Assembly (NCBI RefSeq): GCF_000003605.2
Contig: NW_003129358.1
Coordinates: 419,775 to 460,822 of the forward strand
DNA length: 41,048 nucleotides
Direction of reading: 5' to 3'
Source: Saccoglossus kowalevskii
Taxonomy: Eukaryota > Hemichordata > Enteropneusta > Harrimaniidae
Below the pieces are notes generated by a model. The model saw only the letters and a program-made list of their open reading frames with translations. It was not told the DNA's origin and did no database searches. A program made the translations under genes and the position numbers. Positions 25,301-40,300 of the stretch are shown here, piece by piece. Every line of letters begins with the position of its first letter. The stretch's first letter is position 1.

Positions 25301-28300
25301 GATGTCCAATTATCTAAGCTATACCTGCTTACACAAGGAACATGCTCTGGGCCATCTCGACTCGCTGCTCATCTTAGTCCACACCTGTTCAAATGCTATG
25401 CATTGTAGCGATGAACTGACAGTCCAGATTTTAGTCAGGTGGTCCACTTTTAATTTTTCTATGAAGTACTCACAATAATTACGGTAATAATATTCTTACT
25501 ACTAATCCAATTTTGTTCACTTGGAGGTCCTGCACAAGTTTCACCTAAAGAATGTTGCTATGAACTCCTTAGATCTATTTATACTCATCAATGTTTTACC
25601 AAATGCGACATAGTGGGGGCACAGCACAGAGCAGGTGTTGTCGCTTTGATTCAAAGTTTTATTGGTCCCAGTTTGAATTCAAATATCTCAAAATATATGA
25701 AAACCAACTAAATAAAGCAATGTTGTTTAACAAGTCCCTGAGAGCCCAGAATGTTAGAATAGTTCACTTAAAGTTCATAAGCAAACCAATGATTATTCAG
25801 GTTTCATTGCTCAAAACAGCTAGCTCAGTTTTGCCAAACATTACAATTGAATTATTTTCAACCTACACGGTGTGCATCACAATGAACTATTTTTATGCAG
25901 TTTATAAATATAATTAAGTTTTCCATCAAGAATTTAAGTAGTGATTTTTCTAGTGAAATGCCCAATCTTGAACACAAGTGGGAAGTACTCTCATTCCAGT
26001 GCCAATTACGACTTGTTAGATGCACATCTCTAGTAATTCATTGATACAGTGAGCGCAAGATATTTATATACACCTAACTCCTGCACCTGGTAGGCAATTA
26101 CTGAGTGACTTTGCAACATCCTCGAACACAATAAAGTTACATGCCCATGTGACAGTTAATCAAAACACAGGACGCAGTATGCCTTTGATGCGTGTTCATG
26201 AGGGGTAGTTGGACAATTTCATTGCTTTGTAGGTACAACAATCATTGCTGCGTAGCATTTGAAAGAAATATAATACTAACATAAAACTGGGAATGAATAT
26301 TAAACATGAAATGATAAATTGCTTTGATTGGTAGTTTATTGAGATATTGTCAATGGGTTTATATTAACAATATTAGCGTTGTGTTCTATATTTCTCGCAT
26401 AATGTCCCATTGCCAGTTTGCTAAAACACTCATTGTCCAGACGATCTTTTCCTGGAATTTTACCTCCACATCGTCACCATATACCAGTATGATGTATGTG
26501 CCAAATGCGAATGAAAATGGTACATAAATCCTTGATCCGATTTTGAAACAAATTGTCATGGACATGTATCTTAACACATGTATAAAGTATAAGCCAAATT
26601 TGAATGAAAACTGACAAAGCATGTCCAAGATACCACATTTAAAAAAATAAAAAGATGGCTGTCAGTGGCCATCTTTGATGCAATTGAGAACGAAATTGTC
26701 ATGGATATGTATCCTAACATGTATAACCTATGTACCAAGTTTGAACGAAAACTGACAAAGCATGTCCAAAATACAATATTTTCAAAACATAGTTGAACTC
26801 TGGTGACCTTGCCCTTTGTTATATAATATAATTCCCTTTATCATAGTTTGTTTCAATATAAATATGCATTGTCATAATTAATTTTGAATACAAACAAGTT
26901 TTGGGGTTGAACCAACAGTGGGGAATCAGTCTACCAAATGTCCTTAGTAGATGTAAATGTCTTACAAAAACATTGGTGCCTAATTTGTTTAATTATTTTA
27001 AGGGACATAATTTCCAGCTTTATTCAAAGTAATTCAGATATTTTAATATAAAAACAAATGCCTCATCTCAGAAAAAAGTGCTGCATTTAGATGTAAATTG
27101 ACGACTGTATTATATGAAAAGTAAAAAAAAACACCCTCTATGAATAGCTATCATGTTGCAAGCTCTGCTTTGTATGCAAATCAACTTAAATAGTTAGTTG
27201 GTCTCCAGTGGAGAGAGGAGTCAACAGTACTGTTGCCTCCTAAGAATCTACATCTTCAAACACTGCAATCTTTGTTTTTGAAGTGCGTTTTTAAATTAGT
27301 ATTATAAAAACTCTATCATTCTGTTCTAATAGCTGAAACAAATTCCTGTGAATTTTCATTTGTCGAATAAACTGTTCGTCAAATACAGAATACATATATT
27401 TTAGTACAATATTCTTTTCAAAATGTGGATGCAACGTTTTGCTTTTTATGTATTGTTTTTGATTTGATAGCTTTGAATTAAACAGATTTTATATAAGTTC
27501 AGATCTTGATCAAAGTTTGGCACACAGTCGAGAATTTAAGTAGTGATTTTTCTAGTGAGATGCCCAATCTTGAACACAAGTGGGAAGTACTCTCATTCCA
27601 GTGCCAATTACGACTTGTTAGATGCACATCTCTAGTAATTCATTGATACAGTGAGCGCAAGATATTCACATACACCTAACTCCTGCACCCGGGAGGCAAT
27701 TACTGAGTGACTTTGCAACATTGTAGACACAATAAAGTTACATGCCCATGTAACAGTTAATCAAAACACAGGACGCAGTATGCCTTTGACGAGTGTTCAT
27801 GAGGGGTAGTTTGACAATTTCATTGCTTTGTAGGTACAACAATCATTGCTGCGTAGCATTTGAAAGAAATATAATACTAACATAAAACTGGGAATGAATA
27901 TTAAACATGAAATGATAAATTGCTTTGATTGGTAGTTTGAGATATTGTCAATGGGTTTATATTAACAGTATTAGTGTTGTGTTCTATATTTCTCGCATAA
28001 TGTCCCATTGCCAGTTTGCTAAAACACTTATTGCCCAGACGATCTTTTCCTGGAATTTTACCTCCACATCATCACCATATGAAAATGAAAATGGTACATA
28101 AATCCTTGATCCGATTTTGAAACAAATTGTCATGGACATGTATCTTAACACATGCATAAAGTATAAGCCAAATTTGAATGAAAACTGACAAAGCATGTTC
28201 AAGATACCACATTTAAAAAAAAAACAAGATGGCTGTCAGTGGCCATCTTTGATGCAATTGAGAAAGAAATTGTCATGGATATGTATCCTAACATGTATAA

Positions 28301-31300
28301 CCTATGTACCAAGTTTGAACAAAAACTGACGAAGCATGTCCAAAATACAACATTTTCAAAACATAGTTGAACTCTGGTGACCTTGCCCTTTGTTATATAA
28401 TACAATTCCCTTTATCAGTTTGTTTCAATATAAATATGCATTGTCATAATTAATTTTGAATACAAACAAGTTTTGGGGTTGAACCAACAGTGGGAAATCA
28501 GTCTATCGAATGTCCTCAATAGATGTAAATATCTTACAATAACATTGGTGCCCAATTTGTTTAATTATTTTAAGGGACATAATTTCCAGCTTTATTCAAA
28601 GTAATTCAAATATTTTATTATAAAAACAAATGCCTCATCTCAGAAAAAAGTGCTGCATTTAGACGTAAATTGACTACTGTATTATATGAAAAGTAAAAAA
28701 AAAACACCCTCTATGAATAGCTATCATGTTGCAAGCTCTGCTTTGTATGCAAATCAACTAAAATAGTTAGTTGGTCTCCAGTGAGAGAGGAGTCAACAGT
28801 ACTGTTGCCTCCTGAGAATCTACATCTTCAAACACTGCAATCTTTGTTTTTGAAGTGCGTTTTTAAATTAGTATTATAAAAACTATCATTCTGTTCTAAT
28901 AGCTGAAACAAATTCCTGTGAATTTTCATTTGTCGAATAAACTGTTCGTCAAATACAGAATACATATATTTTAGTACAATTTTCTTTTCAAAATGTTTTG
29001 CTTTTTATGTATCGTTTTTGATTTGATAGCTTTGAATCAAACAGATTTTCTACAAGTTCAGATCTTGATCAAAGTTTGGCACACAGTTCATAGGAGTGTT
29101 TATATTGATTTTCTGACATCTTTTCTGTAAATATGTTATTGGTAGGTTTGCAAATGTGTATCAGACTGTGTAAAAAATCTCTCCATGATTTGGTTTTGAA
29201 ACCCAGTATAGTATTCCCATGGGATTTGAGAGATACATTACCAAGGATATTATTACAAGATAAATGATTTGTTTCATTTAACACATACAACAATGCATAT
29301 TTCCACTGAGATCAGTGACCTTTGATGTGTATCACCAGTGATCAGTCAAGTAGAAACAGTAAAAATATTTTATCAGATTTTCTCAATTTTTGCATGATAT
29401 TTTCATACAGGACATCTGTTGTTCAAACTCAGGGAAGACTTTATAATGATGAATACGGTGACCAAGTTTGAAATAGAATTAGTGAAGTTATTATGCACAC
29501 AATAACAATTATTAACGACAACGACGGACAAAATCTTTCCCTTAATATACATTTCCTTCCATCTTTGATAATACGGGCAAGGTAAAAACAAGATGGCTGC
29601 CAGTCGGCCATTTTGAATCAAATCTCTAAACCACTGCATGTGCATATGTCCCACATAAAGTATTCGGCCCATGCAAAGAATGAACAGAATCAGTCCAAAG
29701 GATTCTGAAATATGACTCTGGACGGATGCACAGATGGTCGGAGGACATGTATAATATATGTACCAAATTTGAATGAAAATTGACAAAGCATGTTCAAAAT
29801 ACAACATTTTCAAAAAACAAGATGGCTGCCAGTCGCCCATTTTGAATCGAATCGCTAAACCACTGCATGTGCATATGTCCCACAAAAACTACTCGGCACA
29901 TGCAAAGAATGAACGGAATCGGTCAAAAGGATTCTGAAATATGACTTTGGACCAAGACCAAATTATAAGTCCATGTTTTCGGACTTCGTCCCAAAGGGGA
30001 CTAATAAACTCGGCAATTTCTTGCGTAGATTTCAGTCTTCGACGACTGCTACTACTACTACTGTTGAAACGTATCAAATGAATGCTGCACAATCCCTTGC
30101 AACGTCCTTGCTTTGTTCAGTTTCCTCGGTGATCGTTTGCAAGAGGCGAATAATCTCCATCAGAGTTATGTCTACATGCTTTGACATAATAGCAATAATA
30201 AGTTCAAATCAGAAACTGCATTCAAAACTAAATTGTTTTCACAAGGGTAATTTAGATAATATATAATAATTTCATTATATGTTAGGGATGTTTTTTTAAT
30301 ATTTTTATCAACGAGGTATATTATTTTCGTGAAACTTTCAAAATAGATTTTATTAAATAAATGAGCATATGTATGCATGAAATAATAAAGTGTCTGATAT
30401 CAACAAATAAAACACGATTGTTTGATAAATATACGAGTAGACGCTTACAAGTTGCAATACCCGGTAGTTGAACACATCTGAAATCCTGATACCCAGTATG
30501 TTATTTTGATTAACTGTCATGTTGATGGGAATGTAACTACAACGATAACTGGAGTATCTAGGAAAGTGTTCGAGGATGTTGCAAAGTTCCTCAGCAATTG
30601 CCTACCGGGTGCGGGAGTTAGGTGTATGTAAATATCTTGCTCCCGCTGTAATAGGGATGCATGGACATACAAGCATCTGACTGATAATGAAGCCTGAAAA
30701 TTTACCATACACCCAACTAAGTACATCTTTTGGAAGACACTGAGACTACTGTGTGCCCTGCTCTGTTTCGTGGAATTCAAAGTCACATGACAAAGAGTTG
30801 AAGAACAAATAGTAATAAACACATATCAGACAGTCTCTCTTTTGAAAATGGTATAACTTTTAATTTTTAAATCTCTTTTGAGAAAATTACAGAATGAAAA
30901 ATCAAATTACACAGAGAACAGGGCACACAAATAACTTAAAAAATCCAGACAAAATAATTAAAACTATGAAAAAACAAAACACCAATATATACCGTATATA
31001 CAATAAGAACAATGAATCATCAATAAAAGAACAGTTGTTCAAATCAATTATTTTTTAAGAGAAACCTTTTTTTTTTTACAGAATTCATTATTTTTTTTAT
31101 CATCTTTACACCAATCTGGCAACGACTTACTAGTACCTGTGAGTTCATCAAGAATGCAACTAAAGATGAACTCAAAACTAATTAACTGAAATCTCGTGCA
31201 AATGCAGACAAGACTGGTAAATTATGTTACCTAAGTCATACATGTAGCCACTTTTATACCAAGCAAGCCTGGTATGGTATGGTAGTATGGAGCATATTCT

Positions 31301-34300
31301 TCTGATCCAGGATTATCGATGAGGGGAGAGAGCAGGAAACTTAATATACTTAACAAATAATAAATTGCAAACATGTGGCAATGACGATAAAACTAAAGCT
31401 CACAAGCTGAGATAATTCATTCACTGACTAGTCACAGGGTTGTAAATAGAAGAGACCCGACAAATTATATGAATATTGTTATTATACCATATGTATCAAA
31501 CTTGATGTTGAGGTTAAAAATGCTAACAAGTTTTGAATGAATACCTGGTAAATATATATTTTGTAGATGTGGAGAGCAAACAAGCAAAAATCTATGTAGT
31601 TGTTACACTAAAGCAAATATCGAATGTGAAACATAATTCATACAAGAAACTGCTTATAAAGCATACGAGTGTGTCACCCAAAATAAGCTAAATACCTTTG
31701 ACGATGTTATTGAGCACACTAACTTTAGAATCTGTAATATATATGCCTTATTAATGTAAGTTTAGCAATACCAAAATATAATCGTGACAGACTAAATAAA
31801 GAATGCAAGTGAGTTGTAGTGATATCGCATATACGTCACAGACAGTTAAAAGAAAAAAAAAAATACTGCAAAAATAACAGAAAAGCATACCAGATACACT
31901 TAAAAGCAATCAAACAATCAGTGATGTTGGGAATATGTCGCGGCATGGCACCAATGGGTTAAAACTGATCCTGGACTTGGAATAGAGATTCACATGCATG
32001 CAACTTGGATTTGAGGCAATCAGAAGGGCAGATCATTCCTCTTTCTTCAATTTGTCTTGACTTTCAAACAATGGGCAACAAAATGAAATCTTGGCTGGTC
32101 AGTAAATCATATGAGATCTTCAGGATTAAATAAACTATGTGAGTAATCAGGACGATAGCGTCTATCCCCCAACCAACCAAGAAACTCTTCAAACTCTTCC
32201 TCCGTAGGCAATTCATCACTAGATAAAGGAGGCAAAGGAGGAGGATAAGGTGGAGGTCGTGATAAAAATGATGGTACTCTATGACCGGATGAAGTGGATA
32301 AGTTTATTGGTGATGCTCTCCGAGGAGGGCTGTGAAAGTGATAAGATGGAGAAGGTGGTGGGGGTGACACAGCATGTAAGTTAGCATTAGATGAACAGGA
32401 TGAAACTGACGATGAACAAGAGGAAGAGTTTGATGACGAGTTGGACGATAATAACGATAATGATGCAGACACAGTATGAGGTGGTGTATTTTCTATAGTG
32501 ATTAGTGGTGGAGAAACACACCCTTTTTTAACTGCAGGCATACAGGGCGAGTCTTCTTCATCTTCATCATCGGAGGTCAAATCTATCATCTGAACATTCT
32601 TAGATGATTTCACAGTAGATGTCTGTTTAGCTGTGTGAGAACAATAAAATAAGACGCACAATCAAATATTAATAATTTAGAAATGTGGGGTTGTATTTAA
32701 TAGTAGTAAAAGTGAACATCACTGCAGACAAGCTCAAAGTATTATTGACAGCAACATTTTTTTTGAAGGCTTTGACATGTAAAGCAATATAGATGTCCTA
32801 TAATGAATGCAAGTGCTACAGTATTTGCAAGACATCTGTCTTGCCAAAAGTCAAACATTACTATGCAGTTCCGTAGCTTCAGGTGTGATTGAGTTTTCAG
32901 TATCTTAGGGTATGGTGTCACAAAATTTCATGTGCAATTCTCAGCTCAAAGATAGAAGATATTAAAATAAATCAATAAAATAATCAATGCAAAGTATTGA
33001 TTTCTTCCTTTTTGGATTTTTGACTACCGGTATTATACTAAAGTATAACACTATCCAAGCGAACTTAAAGAAGATCAAACATTACATACTTCCCAGAATA
33101 GCTGAGTTTAGCATGTACCCGGAGCAGAAATCAAACAGCAATGCATGACAAGAATTATTTATTATAGTGAAGACCAATAAATGGTGCTGTACATCAGCTT
33201 TTGAACAGCATAACACTCAAATGCTGCAACTTACAGATTTGGGTTTTGGCCAAGTTACTCACAATTCCAAATTACTTTTACAATTACTTTTTCTGGACAT
33301 CACAACTTTAAGATAGATTGCTACATCAAAATAGATTATCAGATGTGTACATTATGCTGTTGTTCACAAAACTCAGATGAAAATGTATGATCTCAGAATT
33401 ATTTTTCACACAAATGTAGGTCTAACACACATGAAAATGGTGATTTGCAAACCATCTACTATTGTTTTCTATGGTAAAATAGTTTCAATATATATCTAGT
33501 ATCGTAAGTAGTGAATACCTGAAAGTTGATGACATGTGTCCTAATCAATTGTGATACTTTTGAAATAAAAAATTGTGAAATTTATTGACCGTAAAACAAT
33601 GGGAGAATGTGGCAATTAATAATATAGGAATATGAAATAGTTGCTAATTTAATTTAATTTTATTAATTTAATTATTGTTTCCATAAAAATCTATGCATAG
33701 GGCCCAGTACGTTTTGACTGGTCTGGAGAATGCCGAGTTTTGGGTGGTTAACTTGTGATGCTGCCAACATATTGTTAACAACTTTGTCATATTACCTGTG
33801 TGATTACTGAATGGGGATAACATCTTGTTCATTGGACTTGTAATAATTTCATTGTGTTTTTCACGTTTCATAACACTCCAGGAGCCATCTTGACTAAACT
33901 GAATCTCGTCAGTGATCGGTGAAGAAGCCAGAATTTCTGTAAATAAACTATAAAAAAAATACAAAGTGAGAAAGTATCAAGGTATATACAAACAATTGTA
34001 TAAAAACCCAGTTTATTAAAATTGCAAAAGTGGTTCACACAAGTTCCACTTTGCATTAAGAGTTTGTGTATGATCGAAGACATTCAGCAACGATCTTGAA
34101 TGTTTTCCCCATAATTCTTACACCATGAATTCAGATGGTATGTAAATAATTTTGTAATAAAATGTGCATATTTTTTGAGAACATTTTTGTTTCTTCATTT
34201 CAAGTGTGGATATCAATGACAGTGTAACTGAATTTGCAATTTTATTTTCTCCAAAGAGATAATCTGGAATATGGTGGATGAAAATTGTCATTTGGATAAT

Positions 34301-37300
34301 TTTTTTGTTCAAGAGTGGTTCACAAAAGTTCCACGCTTACTGATTGCTACAGGATACTAATAATAAATTCTGTATGTGTTGACTATGCGATATTTATACT
34401 GATAATTATATGAACCAAGATTATGTTACATTGTTAAGTTACTGTTATTTCAAAGAATTGTTAATAGCAACCTTCACTCATTTACTGAAATGTTTATATG
34501 TCTAGTTTGGGACATATTACAATATACCATATTGTTGTGTTGTTATTACATGCAAATACTGTGGAATACTATATTTTCGCTGGAACTAATTTTCGCTGAA
34601 AAGGCTTTTTGGGCATTTTGTATGGAATTTATTTTCACTGATTTTTGATGAGTTTAATGTGAAATATAGGAAAAAAAGTATATTTGCTGGATTTTATTTT
34701 CACGGAATCATCCCTTCAGCGAAAATAGCGCAAATAAATTCCAAGCGAAAATAAAGTATTCTACAGTACATATTTTAACTTAGTTTCATTGTAAGCAAAT
34801 AATTCCGGTCGCATATAAAAGCTAATTCACCAATCAAAATGATGGACGATGCCAACGTGTTCAAATTACCATAGCTCATTTAAATATGTTAATGTTATTT
34901 AACGCAACACAGAAGAGATTTGCTGATGTAGTACGATATTTTGGCTTGGATTTTGATGAGAAAACGAGATGATTTTTTTTTTAAATCAAAAAATGAGTTG
35001 TTTTCAAAAAAAAACCTGAGCATAAAGAGTTTGAAAATCGACACAATTTTTACAGACTAGGCAGGAAGGGAGATATAACCTTTATCATTATAATCTTTAG
35101 AAGCCTATTACGAGGACATGTTTATGGGGGCAACAACTGGTTACACTCTGCATTATTTGCATTATTATTCTCTGACACAAGAAGTCTTGTCATAATTTTA
35201 TGATAGTACATGTATGTAAAGTACCAATTTGTGTTTTCTCTGCAAGACTTGTGTGTAGATATTGCATTTTCCTCAATGCAGAGTTTTGGGCATATTATTT
35301 TTTTCTCTTCTGATTCTATTCTACCAACAATAACTGTCACAGATCATTCAATGCTTCACACGATGCATACAACATTAATTTTCTTTTACTTACCCATCAA
35401 TAATTAAACTATCATATGGTGCTTGCTTATCACAGACTGGACATATCCATGTGGGTTTCCTATAAAAAAAATATAAAACTGTTAAAGTGACTAAACAAAC
35501 TCAATCCCATCTGAGCTTGTGAGTTCCTGTGAATAGACCATTAGAAGGTTTTAATGTCACATGATATATTTGTTGAGTACATCATCAAATCCGTTTTTTT
35601 TTTCATCCACATATATAGATAATTGTGTAAAAACCACTAAAATAATCCTTCAAATATCTAACCAGAAGACAAACATTCAATTTGAAAGATAGAAAAATCA
35701 AGTTAATTTGTTTTGAGCATGTGATTTAGTCTAACATAATATCACAGACCCTAGAAAATATTCATCACATTATATTTCAAGTTACTGTTACATTTTTTTT
35801 CAATTATGAATATTTGAACAGGCATATTTCAGGAAAGATATAAACAATGAGGAGTAATGCTGATTGCATGTGCATGCAAATGAGCCTCCATATACATGTT
35901 TGCCCGAGATAGTACTGATAGCTATCACTGCAGTCAGATCCTGCATGTATCTACACACTGTCACTGGCTTTTGATCAACACTGAGGAAAAGGAACAGACC
36001 AACTTTCTATTCTGATAACACAAGACTACTTACTTTTCATTCATCTGAAGATAAAGTGAGACATCAAAACACTGTAGATGATTACAAGTGAGCGCTCGAC
36101 AAGGTATTGACATTCGCATTTTACCAAGAGGACATATCAACGAAACCCGTAAACTCGTTGTAGCAATTTCACTGTCAGGATCATGAGCTAATTTTTCTTT
36201 AACTACAAATAAAAGAGAAAAACAAGTTATGATATGATGATGATGTGCATCAAGAACCCATAATGTTCAACATATTTACAAAGTTTAACAAAGTCAGTCC
36301 CTGGAATGACAGAATTGCTTGATTTGGCAATCATAAATTGGGTTGCCAAAGATGGGTGACGTATTTGTGAAGTTTGAATGTGATCGTTACAGGCAAGTCC
36401 TTGTTTTAAGAGGATGTCTCACCGAGAACTAATAAAATTGATCAATACACACTAGAAATTAGGCATCTCAGCAGAACACACAGTAGAACAGAATTTTATT
36501 TGCCTTATTAGAAGCATATACACCTACATAAATGACTGTAAATGACGTCTAGAGTTTGCAATTGTATATACAATAAATGCAATAGATAAAATATAGTACT
36601 TGTATATACTGTATACGCATATATGTACGTACTGCTAACAAAGATGTGTACAGTGTTATTTCTGTATATAAATACTGATTGTGACCAGCAATGCAAACAC
36701 ACTAAACAGAGTGAGTAGACCATACATCCACATATGATGTAAACTAAGATCAAGTTACTTACTCATTGCTCTTGAATGGTCTGCATTCCTCACACCTTTT
36801 GAACTCTTTAAACGTTGTAATAAAATATCCGCATTCAGCTGTTTTACCAATCTTACTGCTATTGCATAACCCTAATATTAGCAGAAAGAGGACAGAGAAA
36901 TCAACAAGTGGCACCAGTTTGCATGCACTAGTAAAAGACTAAATAACCCCCCATTCCTGCCCACTCAACAGGTCCCATGTCAGTTGTATTTAACAATTCC
37001 TGTGTGAAGACAATGACTTTAAAGGTTCTCAAAATGCAGTAAACACTACTGTCAAAATCAGTGCCAACAGACTGTATTTTAACATTGTAGTAATTCACTT
37101 CTGCCTTGTGTTAAAAAAATGTAATCGTCAATATTCCGAAATTCTCAGAGAATTGCGTTGGCACAATGCAGCATTCGATTGGTTAATGATATAATGACCT
37201 GCGAGGACAGAGGATGTTGTTACAGGTCACATCATGCAGAAAAACATAATGACGGGAATTATTTTGCATATGATCGAAGACATTCAGCAACGATCTTGAA

Positions 37301-40300
37301 TGTTTTCCCCATAGACCCCCAAAATTCTTACACCATAAATTCAGATGGTATGTAAATAATATTGTAATAAAATGTGCATATTTTTTGTGAACATTTTTGT
37401 TTCTTCATTTCAAGTGTGAAAATCAATGACAGTGTAACTGAATTTGCAATTTTATTTTCCCCAAAGAGATAATCTGGAACATGGTGGATGAAAATTGTCA
37501 TTTGGATAATTTTCGTTCAAGAGTGGTGCTTACCCAAGTCTATTTGCACAATATAACATCAATGACATGGTAAGATTGTTTAACAAAAAATGTTTTATTT
37601 TCCTCAATTTCACATGTTGAGGCCCCTGGGCTCATAACCAGTAAAGTATTATAATTTACAGCAATTGTCTCAGACTAGCATTTAGTAGATGCTTAAATGA
37701 TTTCCATTCACAAAAGTACTATTTATTGTCTTACCCTTCCAAAATCTGCTGCCCATGATACATGTATCTGATTTGGCACTGTAGGTGAAAGTCTTGTTGA
37801 TCCAGTCACATTGATGGGCCTGCTTGGTCTCTTTGGTTCTTGTCCTATTTTGGCCTGAGGAAGGAAGCTCTACAAGGCAAAAAAATAATAATTCACGTAA
37901 TCATGTCAACTGTCAGAATTTTGAAGATTACTGCAAATGTTGTATGAGTTTTACGGAGCAGAAAATGTTACTTTTGTCCTAAAATTAGTATACATTAAAA
38001 TTCACTGAAAATTTGAGGAGTCATGAAATGAACACATTTGACATATATCCACCCAAGGTACCTGCATGATAAAAATAGCTTTCTAGCTTAACTGTGGTTT
38101 AAAACAATTAAAATGCAGAAATATGGACAATTGACAACTCTCAGAAACATTAAAATACAACAATGTAAAATTCTATAAAAATCTTACTGGTAGTGGAGCC
38201 ATTTTTCCATTCACTTTTATACAAAGATTTGGAGGATAATGATCATCCTGTTCACAGCTTGTTTCAGATAGACAAAGCCTAGAAATAAAAAAATACAGTA
38301 TAATATTATTCACTGAAAATATGCCTTTCCATAAAATGCAGCATCAGCACTTATTTGAACAATCAAATGTTCTCTTATATCACAGTTACTAGAAGAACGG
38401 TTAGGAAACACTTAGTTCTTTTGTTAGGATGTTTGTTTTGTCTTGTTAAACATCTATGATCTAAAACAAAGGGAATTAGCATACTGCCGACGTTGGAGTT
38501 TTCTGTAATGTTTTTTCCTAACAAATTCCTCTGATTTATGCAGTATTGTAAGGATTTGGTATGAATATGAACACTGAAAAATATATTCAGATTAAAACTG
38601 CACTATCAAACCATACAACTTCCTGTGTCACTTACACCTTACGGCCAGGAAAAAACAAGATGGCAGACATTGTATTTGGGAGAAAATAGCTGCAAACTTT
38701 AAGAAAAAAAAACTAACATTGTTTAAACATAGTTCTTTCATAAAAGACTCCCAGATTCTAATTCAATGTACAAAATAAACTTTTAAAATGTTTTGAGATG
38801 CATTTTTGGGGTACAAATTTCATCACCATGTTGGACATCAGCAGACGCAAACTTATGATCGCCTTACTGAAACAATGAATTTTTCTCACAACATCTTAGT
38901 ATTTAACAATATAACAAAAATAAACTATTAATACTAATTTAACAATGCATTGTATTAAAATATAATTCCTTCCATTTTTTAGCAATTTTCCCAAACTAAT
39001 ACGACAAACGCAGACAAAATGGGTTTTTGGGTTACAAAATGCCATGGTCAATTTTGATTCACAGAATCTGTCAACAAAAACTATCAGTATTTTCATTTTT
39101 TTCAAGAATGAAACCTTGAGTATCACACAAAATTCACACAGAAGTCGGTGATGCTTCTATGCCAATCTTACGGCTTAATGAGCTTGATTTCTTCAATTTA
39201 GTGGAAACACATGGGAAAACAAACTGAGATAGAAATATATGCGATGACGTCATAGTGGTTGGACATGCATCAAAGTGAAGTCAATGGATAATAAGAATAT
39301 CTAACTATGAGTTTCCTAGCCGCTCTTCTAGTAGCCATGCTTATAGGGTAAACCAACATTGGATGCAGAAGTGCTATAGCAGGTGACAGGAATGGAATCC
39401 AGTCATTGATAGCAAACGTTTGCATAGCACATGCCATTTCAAGATATAGAATAATAAAATTCCACAAAGTATGCACTCAGGCATATGCTACACGTTGGTT
39501 GATAGAATTGTTGTACTGCCTTTGGGCATATTTTGCAGTATTCCTGTTCCAACCACATATTACAACCAAACTCGGCAGTATTTCAGTCATCCAAATATAA
39601 AATTCGACAATTTTAGCCTTTGCATTCGCATGTGCTGTTTAGGACTTTAGGCATCAGTCAAAGTTGTTAAAAGCCAACCAACAAATGAATATGAGTCAGT
39701 GTGAGAGATCGAAAGACCGTAACAAAGAACAGAACTACTGGTAATCAACATGTTGTTTGTTCATACCACACATGTCATTTTCTGATGGCATTTGGCATAT
39801 TCCTTTTCAGCCAGCATTTTTCACATGATTTGTAACAGCAAAAACGCACAATAATCAAATAGTGATTAACCTTTTCACCACCAGACTTTCTCACCCACAT
39901 TTTTCTACACTTTAAATTTTTCATATTCTTCAATATTCCTAGAAATAAACCCTAATTTTGGAGACAACCGACAAAATTTTAGTAAAGTTTTAGTTTTCAC
40001 TCAAGAAATTTGCCTATTATTGTTCCAAACTTCAGACCAGTTCAGACTATAAACATGATTATTTTGTGAATTTGCGATGAAAAGAGAGAAAGGTTAAACC
40101 TTTCAATGTCACAATATTAGTGCAACATTTTATTAGTTAATTTTTAACAAAATTGATTAAAATTTAGAAATAAATATGTAGGTTTTTTTCCAACAATACA
40201 GTTACTGAGTACTTACCTCAATTGTACTTGAACTGGATATTCTACCCTTGCACCAGGTCTCATATCTCGTGCTGATGTGATCTGTGATATCTCGCGTGGA

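Noticed and set aside
25591-25917. 108-codon plus-strand frame as a nested gene
   Set aside because: Antisense in the PIAS intron, no recognised domain, no promoter or splice context.
29403-29885. 160-codon minus-strand frame as a missing PIAS exon
   Set aside because: It lies entirely in the composite dispersed repeat, and its sequence reflects the repeated modules rather than PIAS.
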